NCBI GenBank assembly: GCA_005239595.1
Contig: SBBT01000156.1
Coordinates: 1 to 5,583 of the forward strand
DNA: 5,583 nt
Direction of reading: 5' to 3'
Origin: Candidatus Troglogloeales bacterium
GTDB lineage: Bacteria; Nitrospirota; Nitrospiria; SBBL01; SBBT01
The translations under genes and the position numbers were made by a program. Positions 1 to 5,583 of the stretch are shown here, piece after piece; position 1 is the first letter of the stretch, and each line of letters starts with the position of its first letter. A model generated the notes under the pieces. It was not told the DNA's origin. It searched no databases and worked only from the letters and a program-made list of their open reading frames with translations.

Positions 1-1937
1 CGACCAAAACGACCCCATTTAATGGCCATCAGGCCGCCACATTTCTCACAGACGATGTCGGTTTCGATCTGTTGGCGTTTCACGTCTTTCATCTCGATCT
101 GGGCCTTGTCGAAGTCTTTTCGGAATGGTTCGTAAAAGTTGCGAATGATCTCCACCCATTCCTTTTCTCCCCCTTCGATCCCGTCCAGTTCGTTTTCCAT
201 TCGGGCGGTAAACGCAACGTTCATGATATCCGGAAAATGTTCCACCAGAAGCGTGTTGACCGTTTTCCCCAGATCGGTTGGAGCAAAACGCCCTTTCGAT
301 TTTTCAACATATTTTCTCTCTTGAATCGTTGAGATAATGGAAGCGTAGGTGCTGGGGCGGCCGATGTCTTGTTCCTCGAGATCGCGGATCAACAAGGCCT
401 CGTTATAACGGGGAGGAGGCTGGGTGAAATGCTGCTGATGATCGAGCGATTGCAGGATCAGGTTCTCCTGGGCGGCAAGCTCCGGGAGCCGTTTCTCTTC
501 ATCATCATCTTCTTCCCTACCCTCGATATAGACGATCGTAAAACCGGGAAATGTGATAACCGCTCCGTTTGCCCGAAAGAGGTAATTTCCCGCGGTAATA
601 TCCACCTGGGTGGCGTCGAAACGGGCAGGTGCCATGAGGCTCGCCACAAAACGGTTCCAGATCAGCCGATAGAGGAGATACTGATCTCTGGTCAGATCGT
701 CCTTTAGCATTTCCGGTTCTCTTTGAACGTCGGTCGGACGGATCGCCTCATGTCCTTCCTGCGCCGCCTTTCTGCTTTTGTAGAAATGCGGGGTTTCGGG
801 GATATAGCCTCGTCCATATCTCTGCTCGATCCACGCCCGTGTCTCCCTCTGAAAATCGGGCGAGATGCGCACAGAGTCGGTTCTCATGTAGGTGATCAAT
901 CCAACCAGGCCCTCTCGTTGTGTTTCGATTCCTTCGTAGAGTTGTTGCGCCAGCATCATGGTTTTCTTCGGTGTGAATGAGAGTTTTCGGACGGCCTCTT
1001 GCTGCAGCCTGCTTGTGATGAAGGGGGGAGCGGGGTACCGCCGTTTCTCCTTCTGTTCAACTTTTGAAACAGAAAAGGGTTTCGTCTGCAACGTTGCGAC
1101 GATGGCTTCCGCCTCTTCCCTGTTGTGAATTTGGATCGGTTCGTTGTCGCGTTGAATGAGGCGGGCTATAAACGGTGCGGCTTGTGCCGACGAGGTCGGG
1201 AGGAGATGGGCCTCGACACTCCAGTATTCCGTGGGGACAAAGGCGAGCACCTCCTGTTCGCGTTCGCAAATTAAGCGGACGGCCACCGACTGAACCCGCC
1301 CCGCGGAAAGGCCGTAGCGGACCTTCTCCCACAGAAGGGGACTGATCTTATAGCCGACAATCCGGTCCATAATACGCCGCGCCTGCTGGGCATTGACTTT
1401 CTGCAGGTCAATCTCACCGGGCGATTGCATGGCCTCTTGGATTCCTTTCGCTGTGATCTCGTTAAAAAGGACGCGATAGACATGGGGAGATTTCAGTTCC
1501 TGCGCAATATGCCATGCGATGGCCTCCCCTTCCCGGTCAGGATCAGGGGCGAGATAAACCCGATCGGCATCCTTGGCCGCTTTCTTTATCTCTGATAGAA
1601 TCTTTGCCTTTCCTTTAATCACGACATATTCCGGCGTAAAGCCCTGCTCGAGATCAATCCCGATCTTCGATTTTGGAAGATCCTTCACATGGCCGATGGA
1701 AGCCATGACTTTAAACTTTCGCCCGAGATATTTTGAAATGGTTTTCGCCTTGGAGGGGGACTCCACAATCACCAGCGATTGGGCAGACGGGCCTCTCCCC
1801 TCACGCTTTTTTGGGCCAGAGGCCTGCTCTTGATCGGTACGTGCCGGTTGGGTCCGACGCGGCTTTTTCGTCTCCTGCGGATCTTTGGAGGTGGTGTCCG
1901 GTTTCTTTCTAGCGGCCTTGGCCAACGGTTGCTCCAT
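1..1937 (-). CDS. topA: DNA topoisomerase I (type IA), C-terminus cut by window edge
   Basis: This enzyme relaxes negatively supercoiled DNA by cutting one strand through a 5'-phosphotyrosine, passing the other strand and resealing. The reading frame is open from ATG at 1937 to the left edge, giving 645 residues. Seen in the sequence: the TOPRIM domain opens with VIVESPSKAKTI (56-67) and carries the metal-binding DPDREGEAIAWH (132-143, acidic D132, D134, E136). NAQQARRIMDRIVGYKISPLLW (182-203) and GLSAGRVQSVAVRLI (209-223) are typical of the family. The catalytic tyrosine is Y350 in LITYMRTDSVRIS, GHEAIRPT lies at 395-402 and IGRPSTYASII at 525-535. The sequence ends in CEKCGG (630-635), the first half of a C4 zinc finger, so further zinc-ribbon modules probably lie outside the window. 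About 53 basic, Pro/Gln-rich residues precede the TOPRIM domain, which in most homologues starts within a few residues of the N-terminus. The gene lies 26 bases after dprA and no Shine-Dalgarno sequence is visible. Identity is very secure; the exact start is less so. Confidence 0.97.
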   Translation of the reverse strand, partial: MEQPLAKAARKKPDTTSKDPQETKKPRRTQPARTDQEQASGPKKREGRGPSAQSLVIVESPSKAKTISKYLGRKFKVMASIGHVKDLPKSKIGIDLEQGFTPEYVVIKGKAKILSEIKKAAKDADRVYLAPDPDREGEAIAWHIAQELKSPHVYRVLFNEITAKGIQEAMQSPGEIDLQKVNAQQARRIMDRIVGYKISPLLWEKVRYGLSAGRVQSVAVRLICEREQEVLAFVPTEYWSVEAHLLPTSSAQAAPFIARLIQRDNEPIQIHNREEAEAIVATLQTKPFSVSKVEQKEKRRYPAPPFITSRLQQEAVRKLSFTPKKTMMLAQQLYEGIETQREGLVGLITYMRTDSVRISPDFQRETRAWIEQRYGRGYIPETPHFYKSRKAAQEGHEAIRPTDVQREPEMLKDDLTRDQYLLYRLIWNRFVASLMAPARFDATQVDITAGNYLFRANGAVITFPGFTIVYIEGREEDDDEEKRLPELAAQENLILQSLDHQQHFTQPPPRYNEALLIRDLEEQDIGRPSTYASIISTIQERKYVEKSKGRFAPTDLGKTVNTLLVEHFPDIMNVAFTARMENELDGIEGGEKEWVEIIRNFYEPFRKDFDKAQIEMKDVKRQQIETDIVCEKCGGLMAIKWGRFG

Positions 1938-1938
1938 G

Positions 1939-1956
1939 ACGAAACAGACGTTTCGT
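1939..1956 (-). repeat. Perfect 7-bp inverted repeat adjoining the topA start codon
   Basis: On the minus strand the arms ACGAAAC and GTTTCGT flank the 4-base loop GTCT, ending one base before the topA ATG. In the mRNA this would be a 7-bp stem in the place where a Shine-Dalgarno sequence is expected, and none is present. It might control initiation (stem occluding the start, or coupling to dprA translation), act as a protein-binding dyad, or be chance. There is no U-tract, so it is not a standard intrinsic terminator. Confidence 0.5.
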
Positions 1957-1963
1957 TGATTGT

Positions 1964-3055
1964 TTATATTTTAACAAAAAATTGCCCAGACATCTGACGC
2001 ACCATCCCTTTTAATTCAAGCGAAAGGAGAATGCCGGAGACGGTGGCGGCTGGCCAATGACTCTCGTCGATGATTTGATCCATCTGTTTGGGTTCCCAGG
2101 AGAGCATCTGATACAGAACTTTCTCATCCCCTTCCAAGGTTGTCGTTTCCCTCTTGGCGGAAGATATTCCTTGCGGCGGCCTCATCTCGTCTTTTATCTC
2201 TTCTACGATATCCTCAACGCTGGTTGTAAGCTTTGCCCCCGATGAGATCAATTGGTGGGGGCCTCTGCTTGTCTCTGAAAAAATGAGACCTGGAACGGCA
2301 AAGACCTCCCTCCCCTGCTCCAAGGCGAGTCTTGCGGTGATCAGGGAGCCACTCCCTGAAGCTGCCTCTACCACGACGCATCCCAATGAAAGACCGCTAA
2401 TGATCCGATTTCTCTGTGGAAAATGATGTGCCTCGGGTTCTGTTCCCATCGGGAGCTCGGAAAGAATGGCCCCGTTTTGGGCGATTTCGGAAAAAAGCCT
2501 TCGATGTTCAGGGGGATAAATTCGGTCTATCCCCGATCCCATGACGGCGATAGTCTTCCCCCCCGCGGCAAGGGCGGTGCGATGGGCAACGCCGTCAATT
2601 CCACGGGCAAATCCGCTTACAATGGTGAATCCCATTTCGGCGAGCCCCCTGCTGATCTTCTCTGCGACCGCCCGCCCATAGGGGGTGTTTTTCCGGGTTC
2701 CAACAACGGCAATGGGATAGATATTCAGCACCTTCCTGTCCCCCTTTACGTAGAGGAGGGGAGGAGGATCATAAATTGCGCTAAGGAGAGGCGGATAGTC
2801 TGGATCGTTCAGGGGAAGAAGGGAGATCTCTTCTTTTGCAATGATCTCTAATTCTCGATCAACCTCGTCAAAACCCTTGAAATCGTGTATCGCCTTGATG
2901 ACATCTGTTGACATTCCCTCAACAGAAAGAAGGCGCGCCTTATCGGAAGAAAAAACAGCCTCCGGCGTTTTGAATGTCTCAATAAGCCGTTTATAGAGGA
3001 CATTCCCAATCCCTGCGATATGTTTTAACGCAAGCCAATCCCGGTGTTGCTTCAT
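1964..3055 (-). CDS. dprA: DNA-processing protein DprA (Smf family)
   Basis: DprA binds incoming single-stranded DNA in the cytoplasm during natural transformation and loads RecA on it; the gene is also common in bacteria not known to be competent. From the ATG at 3055 the protein has 363 residues, normal for the long DprA form. It starts with a helical helix-hairpin-helix-like domain (WLALKHIAGIGN, 7-18). The DprA Rossmann fold follows, with VVGTRKNTPYG (117-127), SGFARGID (147-154), the turn GSGIDRIYPPEH (173-184), FPQRNRIISGLS (212-223) and SGSLITARLALEQGRE (234-250). A winged-helix DprA domain occupies about 311-363. The start is chosen because GAGG (3061-3064) lies 5 bases upstream and the protein then begins just before the conserved N-terminal motif. 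An in-frame ATG at 3085 would add ten residues (373 in all) but has no visible ribosome binding site. The family's usual SGLARGID reads SGFARGID here. The gene sits between the methyltransferase-like gene and topA, probably co-transcribed with both. Confidence 0.95.
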   Translation of the reverse strand: MKQHRDWLALKHIAGIGNVLYKRLIETFKTPEAVFSSDKARLLSVEGMSTDVIKAIHDFKGFDEVDRELEIIAKEEISLLPLNDPDYPPLLSAIYDPPPLLYVKGDRKVLNIYPIAVVGTRKNTPYGRAVAEKISRGLAEMGFTIVSGFARGIDGVAHRTALAAGGKTIAVMGSGIDRIYPPEHRRLFSEIAQNGAILSELPMGTEPEAHHFPQRNRIISGLSLGCVVVEAASGSGSLITARLALEQGREVFAVPGLIFSETSRGPHQLISSGAKLTTSVEDIVEEIKDEMRPPQGISSAKRETTTLEGDEKVLYQMLSWEPKQMDQIIDESHWPAATVSGILLSLELKGMVRQMSGQFFVKI

Positions 3056-3060
3056 GAGTG

Positions 3061-3064
3061 CCTC
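3061..3064 (-). promoter_or_regulatory. Ribosome binding site deciding the dprA start
   Basis: GAGG on the minus strand lies 5 bases before the ATG at 3055. The in-frame ATG at 3085 is preceded only by an AT-rich stretch and no purine-rich core. This favours the shorter DprA, but the motif is only four bases long. Confidence 0.45.
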
Positions 3065-3098
3065 GTTCGATAAATAGCGGCCCATTATTCATAAAGCT

Positions 3099-3890
3099 TC
3101 AGAGGCAGTCAAGTTTTATAGGATTTTGGGGAACCGTATATAGGATAACGCCGTAGCGTGGGGTTTGAAGCGTTAAATCCTCTGGTTCCCAGAGGTGTTC
3201 TTCTCCAAAGATAAACCCGACCTCTTTGGCAATGTCAAACGATATTGTCCTTTCCTCCTCCGAGGTGTTGCTTAGCACTACGATTCCAGCTTGCGGTTTT
3301 AATAACTGATAGGCATGCAGGAAAATCTCTTTTGGCATCAGTTTTGATATGGGAAGCCCCCAGGCAAGGAGGGCCTCGATCGATACAAAGGGGTTAAGCA
3401 GGAAGGCAAGATGCAGCGGCTTCTGCCACGTCAAGAAATCGACAGGGTGATAATAGCCGTGCTCGATCTTTTTGGCAAAGTCGTAGCCATAATCTGCCCG
3501 GGTATGAAAATCTGTAAACCGGCGATAGGCGTCAATCTCAATGCCATGCACAACTGTTTGATATCCTAAAGATCGGAAATGCTGATCAATTACTGGCGCG
3601 AGGGCGAAATTCCTCGCTCCAATATCGGCAACAACCAAAGGTCCTAATGTTACTTGGGAGAGGGCGAGGTTCCAGTTAAAAAGATTCAAGAACTCCTTAA
3701 ACTCACGCTGTATCTGGGCGTCAATCGCCTTAATCGGTTTTCCCCTGGGAAGGTTCCTTCCCCACCGGACTTGTGATCTAAGATAAAAGTCTATCGTGTT
3801 TCTGATGTTCTGGAATCTTTCTTTTAGACTCATCTCGCTGGATCTGGTTTTAAGTTTCATCGCTTCGTTCAGACGAATTTTTAGGCGCAA
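3099..3890 (-). CDS. Uncharacterised protein with SAM-methyltransferase-like Rossmann pattern
   Basis: I do not recognise this gene as a named family. The 263-residue protein is soluble, with no signal peptide or membrane segment. Residues 1-50 are basic and helical. A class I SAM-methyltransferase-like pattern follows: a hydrophobic strand ending in VVADIGARNFALAP (86-99) in the place of motif I, an acidic strand end GIEIDAYRR (116-124) where the ribose-binding acid is expected, LAFLLNPFVS (161-170) at the motif IV position, and LLKPQAGIVVLSNTS (196-210) like the post-motif strand. Motif I reads DIGARN instead of the usual DxGxGxG, so SAM binding and catalysis are unproven, and the substrate cannot be guessed. 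The start is TTG at 3890, chosen because AAGGAAG lies 7 bases upstream and a strong promoter fits a leader of about 20 bases. ATGs at 3860 and 3833 are possible alternatives. It leads the operon, ending 13 bases before the longest dprA frame or 43 before the preferred start, so a link to DNA processing is possible but only inferred from position. Confidence 0.85.
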   Translation of the reverse strand: MRLKIRLNEAMKLKTRSSEMSLKERFQNIRNTIDFYLRSQVRWGRNLPRGKPIKAIDAQIQREFKEFLNLFNWNLALSQVTLGPLVVADIGARNFALAPVIDQHFRSLGYQTVVHGIEIDAYRRFTDFHTRADYGYDFAKKIEHGYYHPVDFLTWQKPLHLAFLLNPFVSIEALLAWGLPISKLMPKEIFLHAYQLLKPQAGIVVLSNTSEEERTISFDIAKEVGFIFGEEHLWEPEDLTLQTPRYGVILYTVPQNPIKLDCL

Positions 3891-3897
3891 GAGACCG

Positions 3898-3904
3898 CTT
3901 CCTT
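3898..3904 (-). promoter_or_regulatory. Ribosome binding site for the methyltransferase-like gene (TTG start)
   Basis: AAGGAAG on the minus strand lies 7 bases upstream of TTG at 3890, a good Shine-Dalgarno match at normal spacing. The downstream in-frame ATGs at 3860 and 3833 have no comparable site. This supports the rare TTG start. Confidence 0.55.
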
Positions 3905-3916
3905 ACCATACTGGTA
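3904..3916. repeat. Small dyad at the predicted minus-strand transcription start
   Basis: TACCA and TGGTA flank the 3-base spacer TAC, giving a 13-bp dyad. It begins at the edge of the -10 box of the minus-strand promoter and covers the expected start point (about 3909). The position would suit a repressor operator, but arms of 5 bp can arise by chance. Confidence 0.3.
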
Positions 3917-3944
3917 TTGTAAATTATCGTTGTCTTTTTGTAAA
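3916..3944 (-). promoter_or_regulatory. Sigma-70-type promoter for the methyltransferase-like/dprA/topA operon
   Basis: On the minus strand TTTACA (3944-3939, five of six to TTGACA) is followed after exactly 17 bases by TACAAT (3921-3916, five of six to TATAAT). Transcription would start near 3909, leaving a leader of about 20 bases before TTG 3890 that contains its ribosome binding site. No comparable promoter was noted ahead of dprA or topA, consistent with one operon. Confidence 0.7.
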
Positions 3945-3946
3945 TT
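3917..3946. repeat. 9-bp direct repeat TTGTAAATT, two copies 21 bp apart
   Basis: On the plus strand TTGTAAATT occurs at 3917-3925 and 3938-3946. The centre-to-centre distance of 21 bp is two helical turns, so both copies face the same side of the DNA. The copies overlap the -10 and -35 boxes of the minus-strand promoter. Part of the similarity follows from the promoter boxes themselves (TTTACA and TACAAT), so a regulator site is only a suggestion. Confidence 0.5.
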
Positions 3947-3989
3947 TCATGGTAGCTTCTTAATGGAAGCGTAGTATAAGGCTGGCATA

Positions 3990-3997
3990 GGGGAGGA
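3990..3997 (+). promoter_or_regulatory. Ribosome binding site for the motA-like gene (GTG start)
   Basis: GGGGAGGA lies 5 bases before GTG at 4003, a strong Shine-Dalgarno match that fixes this start. Upstream, between about 3947 and 3989, I found no convincing plus-strand promoter: TAGTAT or TATAAG near 3972-3980 lacks a matching -35 box, and no sigma-54 or sigma-28 pattern was seen. Confidence 0.8.
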
Positions 3998-4002
3998 CTG
4001 AG

Positions 4003-4788
4003 GTGGATTTTGCGATATTCCTGGGTTTTCTTGTTTCTATGGGAGGAATGTTAGGAGGGCAGTATGTTGAAGGAGGGCACTGGCAAAGTCTTGTCCAGGT
4101 GACCGCTTTTATGATTGTGATCGGTGGTTGCGTCGGGGCCGTCATTGTTCAATACACACTTCCCCAGTTGATCGAAGGTATAAAAACCATATTGGGCGTG
4201 CTGAAGGCGGCACCCGATCACTCCGTTCATTTTCTGGAGCAGATACTTGAGTTTTCCAATGTGGTTCGAAAACAAGGTCTCCTGGCCCTGGAGAAACAGG
4301 TGAAAGAGGTCCACGATCCCTTTTTTAAGAAAGGCTTGCAATTGTTGATGGATGGAACCGAGTCGAGGACCCTACGTGAGATTCTTGAGGTAGAAATTGC
4401 GTTTGGCGAAGAACATGCTGAACTGGCGCCAAAGATATTGGATGCCGCCGGTGGTTATGCCCCGACGTTTGGGATTATCGGCGCCGTGCTCGGTCTGATT
4501 CACGTGATGGAAAACCTCTCTGACCCGAGCAAGATCGGGTCTGGAATCGCCGTGGCCTTCGTCGCGACGGTATATGGTCTGGTTTTTGCCAATCTGATCT
4601 GTCTCCCCTTGTCCAATAAACTTAAACTGCGATCAAAGTTGCATGGAATCAGCCAGCAGCTTGTGATTGAGGGATTATTGTCCATGGCGGCGGGGGAGAA
4701 CCCGCGTTTAACCCAGGAGAAACTGGTCGGTTTCCTCTCCGAAACGCAGAAAAAAGTGATAGAAGCCAAGGTGGGCAAGAAGAAATAA
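4003..4788 (+). CDS. motA: Flagellar motor stator protein, MotA/PomA family
   Basis: The product is the inner-membrane stator subunit that, as a ring around a MotB dimer, couples H+ or Na+ flow to torque on the flagellar rotor. The 261-residue protein shows four membrane segments: about 3-19, 33-50, 150-169 and 181-204. A cytoplasmic loop separates segments two and three. It contains VVRKQGLLALE (87-97), with R89 and E97 in the place of the charged residues that contact the rotor protein FliG in E. coli MotA. GGYAPTFGIIGAVLGL (150-165) carries the conserved proline P154, and LPLSNKLK (201-208) carries P202, both near the ion path. Length and motifs fit the compact PomA/MotC type. The GTG start is set by a strong ribosome binding site. 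The motB-like gene follows after a single base, so the pair is translationally coupled. Ion specificity cannot be read from the sequence, and motC would be an equally good symbol if another motA exists in the genome. Confidence 0.93.
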   Translation: MDFAIFLGFLVSMGGMLGGQYVEGGHWQSLVQVTAFMIVIGGCVGAVIVQYTLPQLIEGIKTILGVLKAAPDHSVHFLEQILEFSNVVRKQGLLALEKQVKEVHDPFFKKGLQLLMDGTESRTLREILEVEIAFGEEHAELAPKILDAAGGYAPTFGIIGAVLGLIHVMENLSDPSKIGSGIAVAFVATVYGLVFANLICLPLSNKLKLRSKLHGISQQLVIEGLLSMAAGENPRLTQEKLVGFLSETQKKVIEAKVGKKK

Positions 4789-4789
4789 G

Positions 4790-5583
4790 ATGAAGAAGAA
4801 GAAACACCCTGAACATGAGAACCTGGAGAGGTGGCTGATCTCTTATGCGGACTTCATTACGCTTTTGTTCGCTTTTTTTGTCGTTCTCTGGTCTCTTAGA
4901 ACCGATAATCCTATTTTTGTGAAAAAGGTGATTGAGGGGATTAAGGTTGCCTTCAAATTTCCAGTTTCCGAGATTTATGGCGCCCCTCCGATTCGCCTTG
5001 TCGGCCAGAAGGTGGGTCCCGATTTAATCGATGTCGATCTAACCGGTGTTACACTGATGAAAAAAATAGAGAAAATGATGACGGAACTTGATCCATCGAA
5101 GAATATCTCCGTGCATAAAGACCGTCGCGGTATTATTATCCGTGTCCCCGCCAGCATGGTCTTTGAGACGGGGAAGGCCGATATCTTGCCCGCGTTTAAG
5201 ACGATTCTTGATAAGACCGGAAAGATGTTGACAGAAATTCCGAACTGGGTGCAATTCGAGGGGCATACCGACAACATTCCGATCAAAACCTCCCAGTTCC
5301 CCTCCAATTGGGAGCTTTCGACTGCCCGGGCATTGAGCATTCTTCGTTATTATGTCGAGCCGAAGATTCTTCCGCCGGATCGCCTTTCGATTGCGGGATA
5401 CGGGGAGTATCTGCCGATCGCTCCCAACGATACCATCGAGGGAAGACAGCAGAATCGGCGTGTGGAGATTGTCATACTGACACCACAGCAATCGCCAAAA
5501 TCTCCTGAAAAACCGAAGGTAGAGGAGCAAGGGGGGGCGAAGGCAACGGCATCTCCCGTCCAGCCAGCCCCACCTGCTTCAGC
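4790..5583 (+). CDS. motB: Flagellar motor stator protein, MotB/PomB family, 3' end outside window
   Basis: This is the partner of the MotA-like protein: it carries the ion-binding aspartate and anchors the stator to peptidoglycan. The frame runs from ATG 4790 to the right edge (264 residues, no stop). The N-terminus is short and lysine-rich. One membrane helix (about 16-36) holds the family motif WLISYADFITLL, with D21 the ion-carrying residue. Residues about 37-60 would be the plug and linker. The OmpA-like peptidoglycan-binding domain spans about 113-230, with VFETGKADILP (124-134), FEGHTDNIPI (156-165), NWELSTARA (173-181) and RQQNRRVEIVIL (219-230), all characteristic. After it comes a Pro/Ala/Lys-rich tail (231 onward) that is still open at the edge. 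This tail contains a run of seven G at 5531-5537. The start lies one base after the motA stop with only a weak purine-rich stretch (AAGAAG) upstream, so expression probably depends on coupling. motD is an alternative symbol. Confidence 0.93.
   Translation, partial: MKKKKHPEHENLERWLISYADFITLLFAFFVVLWSLRTDNPIFVKKVIEGIKVAFKFPVSEIYGAPPIRLVGQKVGPDLIDVDLTGVTLMKKIEKMMTELDPSKNISVHKDRRGIIIRVPASMVFETGKADILPAFKTILDKTGKMLTEIPNWVQFEGHTDNIPIKTSQFPSNWELSTARALSILRYYVEPKILPPDRLSIAGYGEYLPIAPNDTIEGRQQNRRVEIVILTPQQSPKSPEKPKVEEQGGAKATASPVQPAPPAS

Noticed and set aside
369..980. Plus-strand open frames of 85-112 residues
   Set aside because: They lie antisense inside topA, whose translation is continuous with every catalytic motif intact. 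The antisense products show no recognisable domain.
1939..1956. Inverted repeat as an intrinsic terminator between dprA and topA
   Set aside because: The stem is AT-mixed, only 7 bp and has no following U-tract, running straight into the topA start codon.
2423..2851. Plus-strand open frame of 142 residues
   Set aside because: It is antisense to the DprA Rossmann core and has no domain pattern or ribosome binding site that I could see.
3972..3980. Possible plus-strand -10 box (TAGTAT/TATAAG)
   Set aside because: No -35-like hexamer lies 16-18 bases upstream and there is no extended -10 TG, so it is too weak to annotate.
5039..5530. Minus-strand open frame of 163 residues
   Set aside because: It is antisense to the OmpA-like domain of motB, whose family motifs are clear. 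The antisense product is a composition artefact.
4003..5583. MotA/MotB-like pair as ZorAB of a Zorya defence system
   Set aside because: ZorA has a long cytoplasmic C-terminal tail, whereas this protein ends soon after the fourth membrane helix (261 residues) and carries motor-type MotA motifs. No ZorC, ZorD or ZorE is visible, although the window ends before downstream genes.
4003..5583. TolQ/TolR or ExbB/ExbD pair
   Set aside because: The first protein has four membrane segments with MotA motifs, and the second has a full OmpA-like peptidoglycan-binding domain. TolR and ExbD lack that domain.

Overview
The window holds five genes in two divergent blocks around a promoter-bearing gap of about 112 bases (3891-4002). 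All five are ordinary chromosomal coding sequence, and I see no mobile element, CRISPR array, tRNA or rRNA. The host looks like a Gram-negative, probably flagellated bacterium of intermediate GC. Evidence for this is a MotB with an OmpA-like peptidoglycan-binding domain, and a dprA-topA tandem, which occurs in Deltaproteobacteria-like lineages, Nitrospirota-like lineages and Firmicutes. I cannot name the lineage from sequence alone.

The minus-strand block is transcribed right to left. It runs from a 263-residue protein with a methyltransferase-like Rossmann pattern (3099-3890), through dprA (about 1964-3055 or 3085), to topA (1-1937, cut by the left edge within its C-terminal zinc-finger region). 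Gaps are short (13-43 and 26 bases), so one operon is likely. A strong sigma-70-type promoter (TTTACA, 17 bp, TACAAT) sits just upstream of the first gene and gives a leader of about 20 bases with a good ribosome binding site in front of a TTG start. DprA protects incoming single-stranded DNA and loads RecA on it. TopA relaxes negative supercoils. The role of the first protein is unknown.

The plus-strand block is motA-like (4003-4788) followed one base later by motB-like (4790 to the right edge, C-terminal tail incomplete). Together they form a stator unit that uses ion flow across the inner membrane to drive flagellar rotation. The motA-like gene has a strong ribosome binding site and a GTG start, but I found no convincing plus-strand promoter.

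I do not see a clearly new biological system. The most interesting points are the unrecognised methyltransferase-like gene leading the dprA-topA operon, a 9-bp direct repeat spaced exactly 21 bp in the divergent gap and covering the -35 and -10 boxes, a small dyad at the likely transcription start, a perfect 7-bp inverted repeat against the topA start codon where no ribosome binding site is visible, and a basic N-terminal extension of about 53 residues on TopA.
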